NCBI GenBank assembly: GCA_050945315.1
Contig: JBMNSS010000030.1
Location: 1 to 21,024 of the forward strand
Source of the DNA: DTU080 sp050945315
Lineage (GTDB): Bacteria > Bacillota > Limnochordia > DTU080
DNA: 21,024 nucleotides
Direction of reading: 5' to 3'
Within the stretch, counting starts at the first letter, position 1. The number at the start of each line of letters is the position of its first letter. A model generated the notes under the pieces. The model saw only the letters and a program-made list of their open reading frames with translations. It was not told the origin of the DNA and made no database searches. The translations under genes were made by a program, and so were the position numbers. Of the stretch, positions 14,901-21,024 are shown piece by piece.

Positions 14901-15712
14901 GGTCCTTCTTCCAATTGCCGGATCCTCACTACGGCGTGCCTCTGGTCGATGTCGGAGCACAAGTAGGGCTGAGACTCGCCCTGCCGTGGTCCGAGATCAA
15001 AGCGAAGGCGTTCCGTTTTGGCAGGGACTTCCATACAGTTGCGGGCTTGGGTGCATCGAATGTGGAGGGGTATCGAGCCGGTTTTGACACCCGACAGTTG
15101 TTTGATGCTATGCGCTTGTGGCTCGAATACGAACGAGGCGTTAACGGGGTGCCGTCACTTCTGGATATGCTGCATGACGAAGTCGATGCAGAGCGCACTC
15201 AGTATACTTCCTTTAGCACGCGGCTCAGTCTGGGGCGACCCGGAGACTCCCGCCTGATCCTGTATGGCAGACTGATGGAAGAGACACCGGTTGGGGAGAT
15301 CAGGGCCAGCGAGCGGACATCCAGCCTCAGCCTCCAATTCGGAGATCGGATTTCCTATACGCCATCTGTTGATGTTCATTACGGCATAGGCGCCGAGTTA
15401 AAGCGTTTCGATACGCTGGTGACGGGAGACACGAGATTCCAGCCGGGCTTGTCGGCCCGTCTGGAGTTCACGGCGTGGCAGCCGCGGCTGGGGCCTGTTG
15501 CGGTGCGGGATCTGAGGGCGCAGACCGCTGTATCGATCGAACGCATAAAGGATACCGCCGAACAGGAGACGTCGTGGAAAGCTGCTGTGTCGGCTTCGGC
15601 ACAGACTCGGATTACTCCCTCGACCGTCATGGGTGTTTCGGGTAAGAGCGTGCATCAGGCGCGGCAGTCATCGGAGACGACTGTCTCGGGCTTCTTGAGG
15701 TGGCACTTCTAG
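11921..15712 (+). CDS. Ig/PKD-repeat protein with C-terminal beta-barrel
   Basis: This 1263-residue exported protein starts at GTG 11921 with GAGGGGGA 7 nt upstream and a signal peptide (QRRVAGIFFLFVTLLLSTSA). From about residue 30 to 650 come roughly six Ig- or PKD-like beta domains, recognisable by repeated phrases such as YEWYWYADGVEAGRD, LSWYVNGKPLP and VTWLVNGAPVT, each ending in 'V.D..GR'. A linker of about 100 residues and another beta domain follow. From about residue 787 the sequence is rich in alternating strands with Gly/Asp/aromatic turns, and ends SGFLRWHF. The terminal Phe and strand pattern are those of an outer-membrane beta-barrel, so this is probably a surface protein with periplasmic or extracellular Ig domains. 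Name and ligand are unknown. It overlaps cysH tail-to-tail by 45 bp. Confidence 0.85.
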   Translation: MFQRRVAGIFFLFVTLLLSTSALRGEGASIRIDAIEPEVGFTYPSSGLPDAFSFRISHMPTELHSFTAVVEVVQRGKPVWVSSPVNLSRSAHTDDAFVTVPVPAGVSFVGGLEYRWVVHLFDAQGDRLARSPRMDFSVENEAPVVRIQSADSQGDAILHARVGDTLLLKADVHDAEDEMLGFRTDVDWWVSKPEADAPIHIASGRTLSLPVHVPGAYLFEATAVDKFGRTGSAQMRVVVEAGLTPGFVQPVPIVTEIPCESLEVCPIGEDDLPRPRVEVVVTSNTAEGGPEVFFSEAGHFFYVGDVIGFVAQAPMETEYEWYWYADGVEAGRDSTYNHVLSSEGDTEITLEVVDAHGRRASDTTYLVGILDRQPPQIRMESLVDGAVVPLGQPVRLSAEAEDPQGPDRVLPLSWYVNGKPLPPDVEVFVPEEEGVYSVTVSGRDRAGNYGGTSITVMTADAEDLRKETETPPSWRIADLRFPVVGVAGHCHDIAAVIDDKGDEPLTVTWLVNGAPVTARSLRGAGELAVPICFPYAGEYNVAVRVEDRFGRHREWAGQLSVINPKGPTIVWPLSRGETTLLLGNPVYFEALNLPVNATVEWVSDQDGLLAEGKAAFEAELSPGFHEIALWMDDFVTTVEIVVDDTQQPVSVQSMATACSGGRQAEAMPLDLEHKPIDEAAAHMPQVIRVGVPDHVPIRNASLFLRPQGFQGFYRIPMMRFQGEYRAIIPADLMEPGAVEYFVEVMTADCRTVSYPSFDAARKPLRMVVHDQPTFDTSPNGSSLDGHGTLEIGGASFRGFSGVVDAKATWGPLDMRLRLDSSEEHEHEVHYRARLLQVALGHVSSAAAPLGLDHTYHKGIDMTMGLGPLSLQVVHGRITGELLEQPQTRELVALRPSLYTEPLNFALSVVKIRDEETLDPDGADPEVNYVIDGQAGLGFFGRRLALEAETALSLYHDNARGDLWSVIDTYRNDPDLDRASKTTLRLLDEIPDQFRSFFQLPDPHYGVPLVDVGAQVGLRLALPWSEIKAKAFRFGRDFHTVAGLGASNVEGYRAGFDTRQLFDAMRLWLEYERGVNGVPSLLDMLHDEVDAERTQYTSFSTRLSLGRPGDSRLILYGRLMEETPVGEIRASERTSSLSLQFGDRISYTPSVDVHYGIGAELKRFDTLVTGDTRFQPGLSARLEFTAWQPRLGPVAVRDLRAQTAVSIERIKDTAEQETSWKAAVSASAQTRITPSTVMGVSGKSVHQARQSSETTVSGFLRWHF

Positions 15713-16387
15713 CCTGTCGGTGAAAGTGTGAAGACCGCATTCAACTTTGTTGCTGCCCGACCATCGCCCGGAGCGCGTTGCCATTCCCGTGACGGTAGGT
15801 TGTGTACACTGTATACATCCTATGCTTTGGTAGCCCCGATCACATAAAGGATTGTAGGGCACGTTGTGGCGCATGATATATCCCCACACTTGGGCGTGCG
15901 TCCAATAGGCCAGGGGGTTGATCTTACAGATGCGGCGTCCGTCGGGAAGAAGATGATCTTCCACCGCTTCGACATCTCTCCTCGTGGGCGCTTGATCTCG
16001 CCGTAAGGCGCATACCCAGGCATCGAGCTGTGCAAGTGCGCGTTGCATAGGCTCCACTTTTCTTAAACGGCAACAGGCATCCGGGTCGCGCTCCCACAGG
16101 CCGGGAACCATGGGTTCATCCTGTTCATCTGGGCCCACGATCCGGATGGTTAAGTCATAGCGAATGGCGAAAGTCTCTTTCAGTTCGTAGGTTTCGGGAA
16201 ACAGAAAGCCCGTGTCGATAAACAGCACCGGTATCTTCAATCTGTGCTCATGAATCATGTGGGCCAAGACCAGCCCACCTGCTCCTCCGAAGCTGCAGGA
16301 GAGCGCGATGCGGGATACGAAGCGCTCTGCCGCCCATTTCAGGAGCTCAACCGGGTCGGATCCGAGCGTGGCATGGCCCGTATTCAT
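15668..16387 (-). CDS. cysH: Phosphoadenosine/adenosine phosphosulfate reductase
   Basis: This 239-residue cytoplasmic enzyme reduces (P)APS to sulfite. It has the PP-loop SFGGAGG (32-38), the pair Cys105-Cys106 and Cys191-x2-Cys194 that bind a [4Fe-4S] cluster, and the catalytic ECGLH (Cys217). The cluster-binding cysteine pairs are typical of APS-reductase-type CysH; enzymes without them are PAPS-only. Which substrate is used cannot be settled here, but the upstream APS kinase suggests PAPS could be made. The ATG overlaps the TGA of cysC (ATGA), so they are translationally coupled. About 15 residues at the C-terminus lie antisense to the end of the surface-protein gene. ATP sulfurylase and sulfite reductase genes are not in the window. 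Confidence 0.95.
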   Translation of the reverse strand: MNTGHATLGSDPVELLKWAAERFVSRIALSCSFGGAGGLVLAHMIHEHRLKIPVLFIDTGFLFPETYELKETFAIRYDLTIRIVGPDEQDEPMVPGLWERDPDACCRLRKVEPMQRALAQLDAWVCALRRDQAPTRRDVEAVEDHLLPDGRRICKINPLAYWTHAQVWGYIMRHNVPYNPLCDRGYQSIGCIQCTQPTVTGMATRSGRWSGSNKVECGLHTFTDRLEVPPQEARDSRLR

Positions 16388-16971
16388 GAGCGTCCGGCCT
16401 CCGCCTGACCGCTGAGGGTCAACGTAAGGCGTCGGGGCCCGATGTATCCCAGTTCTTCAAGCAGTGACATGACTTTCTCAGCACTGGCCGCAGGCGTTTC
16501 AGCAGACGTTTCCAATACGAGTTCGGGTTTGAGGGGCTCTTCGTAGGGATCACCTATGCCCGTAAACCGACTGATCTCTCCGGCAAGCGCTTTCTTATAC
16601 AGCCCTTTGACATCACGGCTGATACAGACATCAAGCGGACATTTGACGAAGACTTCTATGAAGTTGCCGATCTGACGACGTACCGCGTCCCGAGTCTCCC
16701 TGTAGGGAGAGATGGCGGCGACAATGGCTGCCACTCCATGTCGATTAAGCAGCCTGGCAACGAAGGCTATACGCTGGATGTTGGTATCGCGATCTTGTTT
16801 GGAAAAACCGAGACCCTTACTCAAGTGGGTGCGCACCTCATCGCCGTCCAGTAGTTCGACAGGAACCCCGAGATGCTGCAGCTGTTCATAGACGATGGCT
16901 GCCACGGTGGATTTTCCGGCACCCGACAGTCCCGTGAACCATAGAGTAAATCCCGCGTCTGCTCTGTTCAT
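16384..16971 (-). CDS. cysC: Adenylylsulfate kinase
   Basis: This 195-residue cytoplasmic kinase phosphorylates APS to PAPS. It has Walker A GLSGAGKST (14-22), the DGDEVRTHLSKGLGFSKQDR region that binds APS, and the FVKCPLDVCISRDVKGLYKK and FTGIGDPYEEP segments of CysC. The N-terminus starts directly before the P-loop strand, so it is a little shorter than CysC with leader helices. GGAAGGA lies 5 nt before the ATG. It is 66 nt downstream of the large secreted-protein gene on the same strand with no clear promoter in that gap, so it may be co-transcribed with it. It is coupled to cysH by ATGA. Confidence 0.97.
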   Translation of the reverse strand: MNRADAGFTLWFTGLSGAGKSTVAAIVYEQLQHLGVPVELLDGDEVRTHLSKGLGFSKQDRDTNIQRIAFVARLLNRHGVAAIVAAISPYRETRDAVRRQIGNFIEVFVKCPLDVCISRDVKGLYKKALAGEISRFTGIGDPYEEPLKPELVLETSAETPAASAEKVMSLLEELGYIGPRRLTLTLSGQAEAGRS

Positions 16972-17037
16972 AGGAATCCTTCCCCCTTCGATGGCCCGGT
17001 GCTCCTATCGTATGCAGTCGCGGGAGGGTGGTGCTTG

Positions 17038-19926
17038 TCATGGGAGGCTCAGCGCGCCGCGCAACACATCCTGCCATCCGCTGTCGATGTATTTGTTAAG
17101 GAAGTAACGAGGTAGATCCTTGGGATCTGCCATACTCTGCGGGAGTATCTGGATCACCTGAATGAGCTTGTCGTCTGTCCGCTCCATGATAATGTAACCG
17201 GCTTCAATCAGACGAGCGCGGTCGATGGCCGGCGTTGCCTGCACCCCGTCGAGTGTTACACTGACGGTCTCGCTATAGCCAAACATAGGACCTTCCACGC
17301 CCAAGATGATATACGGGCTCGAGGTAACAGCTACAGCATTCGCAAAGGCGAAGTAGCCATTGCTATCTGTGCGGGTGGCGTAAACCGAGTGACCGACACG
17401 CATGCGGACGGTGGTGCCTCTCAGCCAGGTGATTTCGTCGCCCCGTATTTCGCCGAGGCGGCCCAGCACCAGCACCCGCGAACCTGATAGGGGATCCTCC
17501 AACCGCACTTCTGAGGCCAAGGAAAAACGGCCCGTGGCAAGGATTATGCTCTCATCCGGAGCAGCTTCCTCTTCTTGCTCTGACTCCGGCTGGTGTTCAG
17601 ACTCCTGCTCCTGCACTGGTTCATACTCATGCTCGTGCTCAAGATCATCTTCATCTCCATCTTCAACTTCAACCTCAACTTCATGTTCCTGTTCCGGTGC
17701 ATGGTCCTGCTGTTGTTCTGGTTCATGCTCATCTTCAGTCTCTTGTTCTGGTTCCTGCTCCTGCTCAATCCCATGCTCGTGCTCGTGCTCCGGTTCCGGT
17801 TCATACTCGTCTTCTTGTTCATGCCCGGGCTCAAGTTCATGTTCATCCTGTAGTTCCCGTTCTTCTCCCTCGGATGTGGCCGGTGATTCTGTGGGCTGCT
17901 CCGGCTGTGTGGTTTGTGTCGGAACACCGGGGGCCACCGGTCTCAGGATGCGGAAACTACTGAGGATGTGTGCAAAGACCGGAGCTCTCTCCACGGCTTC
18001 GGCTGCGACGTAGTCGATTACGACGGCGTAGAGCACACCTTGTTGTATGGTGACTATGACGCGCCGCCGCCAGATGCGACCGTCGGCGTTGAGCCATTCG
18101 TATGACATGGTGGTCGCGTTGTAGCCGGCGAGAGTTGCCGGTTCCATAGGCACCAACTCTTGGAATCCTTGCTCCTGACGGAGCCACTGACCGCGCCAGG
18201 AGCGCAGTACGCTGTCGGGGGTCCTGCGCTCCATACCCCTTAGGACGTAAATCGTGAGATAACCGTTTCTTCCCAACTCAGCAAAGGTAATGGAGCTTCC
18301 GTCTTCGGAGCGATAGAACGCCGGCCACAGTGTCGGGACTTCAAGGCTGTAGTGTCGCCCTTCATCAACATGCAGGCGCGTTCCGGCGCTCCTCAGAAAT
18401 GAAACCGGTATGGTGCCCCTGGGAGTGGGTCCCAGACGAAAGGCAGTGGAGAAATAGCGAATGAGTTCCTCTTTTTGCGCTCGCAGACGCTCGGGAGTGT
18501 CCGAGTACTGCAGGATGTAGTTGTGATCAAGATAACGGCCGAAAAAGACCAGCTCCTCAACCCACTCACCGCCGGTGGGGTGAGGATAGGCGTAGTGGGC
18601 CAAGAACGCAGGGGTGTCGCTCAACGAGACGGGCTGCAGATCCGATACGATATGGGCCTGCTCGGAACTGCTCGTGTACGTATCGAGCACGGAGCGAGCG
18701 AAGCTACTCAGACTTCCGGGTTGGGCCTGATCTACATAGACGCTAATCCTTTGCGGCGCGTTCGGACCGGTAAAGGACGTGGCATCTACTGTCAGTGTGA
18801 AGTTCGTGCTGTCCCAATCGAGGGGCAGAGTGATGGAAAAGCGGCCGGCCGGATCAATGTAGTCAGGACCTCGTCGTAGCGGACGCAGTGGTACCGTCGG
18901 GGACTTGGGCTCCGTTATTTCAATGACGATGGGCGTCGGTACGGTTGTTCCCGGATCAGTCGTTGTAATGGGATCGACGGGTTCGCCTATGGGCTGACTG
19001 ACCGAGATCACCGTGGGGCTCGACGGTTCCGTTTCGTCCGTAGGCTCAAGGGATCCGGGTTCTGAAACCCCCGCCGGTGCTATAGAGGCAGGGCCAAGAT
19101 CGAACAGATAGCTATCGAGTTCCATGCGCACGGTCATTTCCTCTGTAGGGTCGGCTCCGACCCAAGGCAAGTGCAGCTTAGTCTGTACATCCAGGCTTGT
19201 GGCACTCTCAATTACCCGACCGGTGACCGGATCAAGATATGCCTCAAGTCGTCCCACGTAGTTGTGACCGGTCGCCGGGCTTTTCGGGATGAGCAACAGG
19301 CTGCCGCGTACAAGAGCGTAGACGCGACCCCGCCTTTCCTCAAGGCCGACGAAAGTGTATGTGCTGCGGATGTCGAGACTGGCCTCATCGGAGGCAGGAT
19401 CGTCTAATGTGGCCTGGGTTGTCCACGTGGTTCCGGGAAACAGCTGGGTGAAAGAAGAGGGAATGCGAATCCCCAAAAGGAGATGGGTCAGGTGTAACCC
19501 CAGTTCACGCAGCCGAGGAGGTGTCTGGGCCCACAGGATATGTCCGTTGGTATCAAAACCGGCAGACAGGGGACCGGGCTGTTCGAACCGGACTTCCCGG
19601 TCTCCCAGACTCAAATGAGGAGCGACGAGACTCAGCTGAGCCGGACAAGCACCCTCAGGGGTTTGAGCACCCCAACGTATCTCCAGGCCGGCAAACAAGG
19701 AGACGCTCTGCTGATGTCGGGAACCCGCTTGGGTGATGGTGACGGAACCGGCGGTTTGCAGATCGTAGGCAAAACCTGTACCGGCCTTTGGCGGCTGCAT
19801 ATGCAGCAGAGGATGGGTCGCGGAGCTGATCTCTGGTGCGAGCGTCGTCGCTACCTGTTCCCCGACCGCGACTGCCGATGCCGATATCAGCACCGTGAGG
19901 GCGAGAAGAATACAGACCGGTCGCAT
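17038..19926 (-). CDS. Large secreted protein with PsbP/DcrB-like domains and Glu/His/Gln-rich tract
   Basis: This 962-residue exported protein begins with a signal peptide (MRPVCILLALTVLISASAVA). Residues ~60-290 are a beta-rich domain of unknown kind containing the phrase TWTTQATLDD. A Ser/Thr/Pro linker follows at about 290-355. Two similar domains of the PsbP/DcrB type come next (about 358-500 starting GRFSITLPLDWDS, and 525-665 starting GRHYSLEVPTLWP). A low-complexity tract of about 105 residues, nearly all Glu, Gln, His, Asp and Pro, lies at about 685-790. A short beta domain like a carboxypeptidase-regulatory fold (SVYATRTDSNGYFAFANAVA) ends it. The acidic/His tract could bind metal ions, but function is unknown. 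AGGAGG is 11 nt before the ATG, and a TTGACA promoter lies upstream. Confidence 0.85.
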   Translation of the reverse strand: MRPVCILLALTVLISASAVAVGEQVATTLAPEISSATHPLLHMQPPKAGTGFAYDLQTAGSVTITQAGSRHQQSVSLFAGLEIRWGAQTPEGACPAQLSLVAPHLSLGDREVRFEQPGPLSAGFDTNGHILWAQTPPRLRELGLHLTHLLLGIRIPSSFTQLFPGTTWTTQATLDDPASDEASLDIRSTYTFVGLEERRGRVYALVRGSLLLIPKSPATGHNYVGRLEAYLDPVTGRVIESATSLDVQTKLHLPWVGADPTEEMTVRMELDSYLFDLGPASIAPAGVSEPGSLEPTDETEPSSPTVISVSQPIGEPVDPITTTDPGTTVPTPIVIEITEPKSPTVPLRPLRRGPDYIDPAGRFSITLPLDWDSTNFTLTVDATSFTGPNAPQRISVYVDQAQPGSLSSFARSVLDTYTSSSEQAHIVSDLQPVSLSDTPAFLAHYAYPHPTGGEWVEELVFFGRYLDHNYILQYSDTPERLRAQKEELIRYFSTAFRLGPTPRGTIPVSFLRSAGTRLHVDEGRHYSLEVPTLWPAFYRSEDGSSITFAELGRNGYLTIYVLRGMERRTPDSVLRSWRGQWLRQEQGFQELVPMEPATLAGYNATTMSYEWLNADGRIWRRRVIVTIQQGVLYAVVIDYVAAEAVERAPVFAHILSSFRILRPVAPGVPTQTTQPEQPTESPATSEGEERELQDEHELEPGHEQEDEYEPEPEHEHEHGIEQEQEPEQETEDEHEPEQQQDHAPEQEHEVEVEVEDGDEDDLEHEHEYEPVQEQESEHQPESEQEEEAAPDESIILATGRFSLASEVRLEDPLSGSRVLVLGRLGEIRGDEITWLRGTTVRMRVGHSVYATRTDSNGYFAFANAVAVTSSPYIILGVEGPMFGYSETVSVTLDGVQATPAIDRARLIEAGYIIMERTDDKLIQVIQILPQSMADPKDLPRYFLNKYIDSGWQDVLRGALSLP

Positions 19927-19957
19927 GATATGAATAACCTCCTACGTGACTTGCTGA

Positions 19958-19985
19958 ACCATACCGATACTGTGTAGTTTGTCAA
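19958..19985 (-). promoter_or_regulatory. Sigma-70-type promoter of the secreted-protein gene
   Basis: On the minus strand a perfect TTGACA (19985-19980) and TATGGT (19963-19958) are separated by 16 nt, 32 nt upstream of the start codon. An inverted repeat lies just upstream (20006-20024). Confidence 0.55.
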
Positions 19986-20005
19986 CGCTCCCCGGTTTTC
20001 CTACT

Positions 20006-20024
20006 GATCGGGTAAACCCCGATC
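20006..20024. promoter_or_regulatory. 7-bp inverted repeat upstream of the promoter
   Basis: GATCGGG and CCCGATC flank TAAAC. It sits about 20 nt upstream of the -35 of the secreted-protein gene, a usual place for an activator site. No T-run follows, so it is not an obvious terminator. Confidence 0.4.
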
Positions 20025-20128
20025 GAGTATTGACTCTGTTTTACTCCCGTGACACAACCCTACAGAGAGTCTGTGGAAGGCGTTCCAAAGCAGCAGGATC
20101 CCGGGAAGCGACAGCCGATTGATGGGCT

Positions 20129-20413
20129 ATGAAACGATATCGCCCTTACCTACTGGAACATCCTCTTCTTTTTCCGCCTTGCTTGACGATTGGATACCCG
20201 GGAATCATCCGGTTCGCCTGGTCAGTGACATCATCGATGGGCTGGATCTCAGCCCGATCTGCGCCGAGTATGGGAAAAGAAGGGAGTGAGCCCCTTCGCT
20301 ACGAACCGTCGGCGATGCTGAAGGTTCTCATCTATCCCAGATTTCGCATGGTGGGTCCTTGGAAGCAAGTCGTCAGGGCTGGAGAGGCTGCAATGGCTGC
20401 GAATCGGAGCTGA
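20129..20413 (+). pseudogene. IS1182-like transposase N-terminal remnant
   Basis: Starting at an ATG the frame reads MKRYRPYLLEHPLLFPP, then needs a frame change to read DDWIPGNHPVRLVSDIIDGL and DLSPICAEYG. A return to the first frame gives GSEPLRYEPSAMLKVLIY, and a further shift gives SSGLERLQWLRIGA. The 'LFPP-LDDWIPENHPVR', 'YxPxAMLKVLIY' and 'SSR-LER' pattern is the N-terminal part of an IS1182-like DDE transposase. The catalytic part is absent and several frameshifts are present, so it is dead. It stops a few bases before an unrelated transposase fragment on the other strand. Confidence 0.7.
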
Positions 20414-20417
20414 TCGG

Positions 20418-20930
20418 TTAGATCGTGTTGATCAGGAGGTATGACGACGAGATTTTGCGGTGTTCGACGGGCCGAAAATCGAGTTTTGAACGCGTCAAAC
20501 AGACCGAATCAAGACCGTATTTGAGTTCCTTGATACGGTTCTCGCGGCCAAAACGCCGGTTGTAGAAGTGCCGGATGTCTTCCGCTGACCAATCCGGGTT
20601 GGTGACGATGGCCTGGTATTCCCGTGATAGCTCCTGAAACAGCTTGGGTTGAGTCTCGTCAGGGAAACGGGAACGTACCAACGCGATACGATGGTGCTCC
20701 AGCCGTATGCTTTGAATCCGACGATGCCCACTTTTATCTGGGTGGTCTCGTCAGACTGCATTCGGTGCCACAACACACCCCGAAGCATCCGCTCCCAGAG
20801 TCTCGGGGTCATTCGCAGCTTAAGCACATAGCCCGCACCATCGTCCTCAAGCTCAGCACAGAATTCCTCCGAGACAAAAGCTTTGTCTACCCTGACGTGT
20901 ATGAGTAAATAAGTTTGGGGTTACGGCGGC
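20418..20930 (-). pseudogene. IS1380-like transposase C-terminal remnant, frameshifted
   Basis: Read on the minus strand from about 20915, LIHVRVDKAFVSEEFCAEL followed by EDDGAGYVLKLRMTP resembles the 'RADSGF...YvIKLR' segment of IS1380 transposases. A frame change near 20650-20680 continues FQELSREYQAIVTNPDWS and FYNRRFGRENRIKELKYGLD, the C-terminal 'aIvTN...YN.R...EnrIKELK' signature. The last residues need another shift. The N-terminal half is absent; an in-frame TAA lies just upstream. The fragment is inactive and abuts the other transposase relic. Confidence 0.75.
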
Positions 20931-20963
20931 ATATGAAGTGATTGACGGATGTCGTAGTAGTAG

Positions 20964-21016
20964 GGGTGTGGGGCTTGTGTGTTAACTCCGGAGGAGTTAT
21001 CCACAAACCCACACCC
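20964..21016. repeat. Long interrupted palindrome with DnaA-box-like 9-mer
   Basis: The arms GGGTGTGGG (20964-20972) and CCCACACCC (21008-21016), TTGTG/CACAA, and TAACTCC (20983-20989)/GGAGTTA (20993-20999) pair around a GGA loop. TTATCCACA (20997-21005) is identical to the consensus DnaA box. It lies beyond the 5' side of the IS1380-like remnant, so it may belong to that element rather than to an origin. Confidence 0.6.
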
Positions 21017-21024
21017 GGTGAAAA

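Noticed and set aside
17402..18013. Ser/Cys-rich 203-residue plus-strand reading frame
   Set aside because: Antisense to the Glu/His-rich tract; the composition is a by-product of GAG/CAG-rich codons on the other strand.
1..21024. CRISPR arrays, tRNA or rRNA genes
   Set aside because: No regular direct repeats with spacers and no cloverleaf or ribosomal sequence were noticed by eye; no dedicated search program was run.

Overview
The window looks like a chromosomal segment of an anaerobic, diderm (outer-membrane-bearing) bacterium of moderate GC content. The diderm inference rests on a large secreted protein whose C-terminal ~475 residues look like an outer-membrane beta-barrel ending in Phe, plus a lipoprotein adaptor of a MacA/HlyD-type efflux system. 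Anaerobic life is suggested by hybrid cluster protein (Hcp). Group II intron debris and decayed transposases are present. I cannot assign a phylum from the sequence alone; diderm Bacillota-like lineages are one possibility.

Layout. (1) 1-514, + strand: the 3' end of one group II intron (domains V and VI) abuts a second, ORF-less group II intron. (2) 538-2835, - strand: an intact hcp, preceded by a small DUF1858-type redox-disulfide gene with an in-frame TAA, preceded by the frameshifted C-terminal half of a Crp/Fnr-type regulator (probably the former hcp regulator). (3) 2867-3571, + strand: a stand-alone MetH-activation-domain protein. (4) 3618-4140, - strand: two small genes, one a 55-residue zinc-ribbon protein. 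(5) 4291-10022, - strand: a four-gene ABC export operon (ATPase, lipoprotein adaptor, two-module FtsX/MacB-like permease, second ATPase with a C-terminal AbrB-like domain). Its 5' leader holds two tandem copies of a 78-nt element with compensatory base changes in its predicted stems and a possible Shine-Dalgarno-sequestering hairpin: a candidate undescribed structured RNA. (6) 10704-11702, - strand: an unrecognised 332-residue protein, divergent from (7) 11921-15712, + strand: an Ig/PKD-like repeat plus beta-barrel surface protein. (8) 15668-19926, - strand: a large secreted protein with PsbP/DcrB-like domains and a Glu/His/Gln-rich tract, then cysC and cysH (sulfate activation and reduction) overlapping by ATGA. 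(9) 20129-20930: two unrelated transposase remnants facing each other, then a long palindrome carrying a perfect DnaA-box-like 9-mer at the window edge.

How the parts fit: Hcp acts in nitrosative-stress and NO/hydroxylamine metabolism, but its local regulator and redox partner gene are broken here. The ABC operon is a tripartite-like export or lipoprotein/peptide-handling machine whose leader suggests post-transcriptional control. The cysC-cysH pair serves sulfate assimilation, or PAPS formation plus reduction. The most interesting items for follow-up are the tandem leader RNA (10048-10244), the decayed hcp regulatory cassette (2241-2835) and the ABC ATPase-AbrB fusion.
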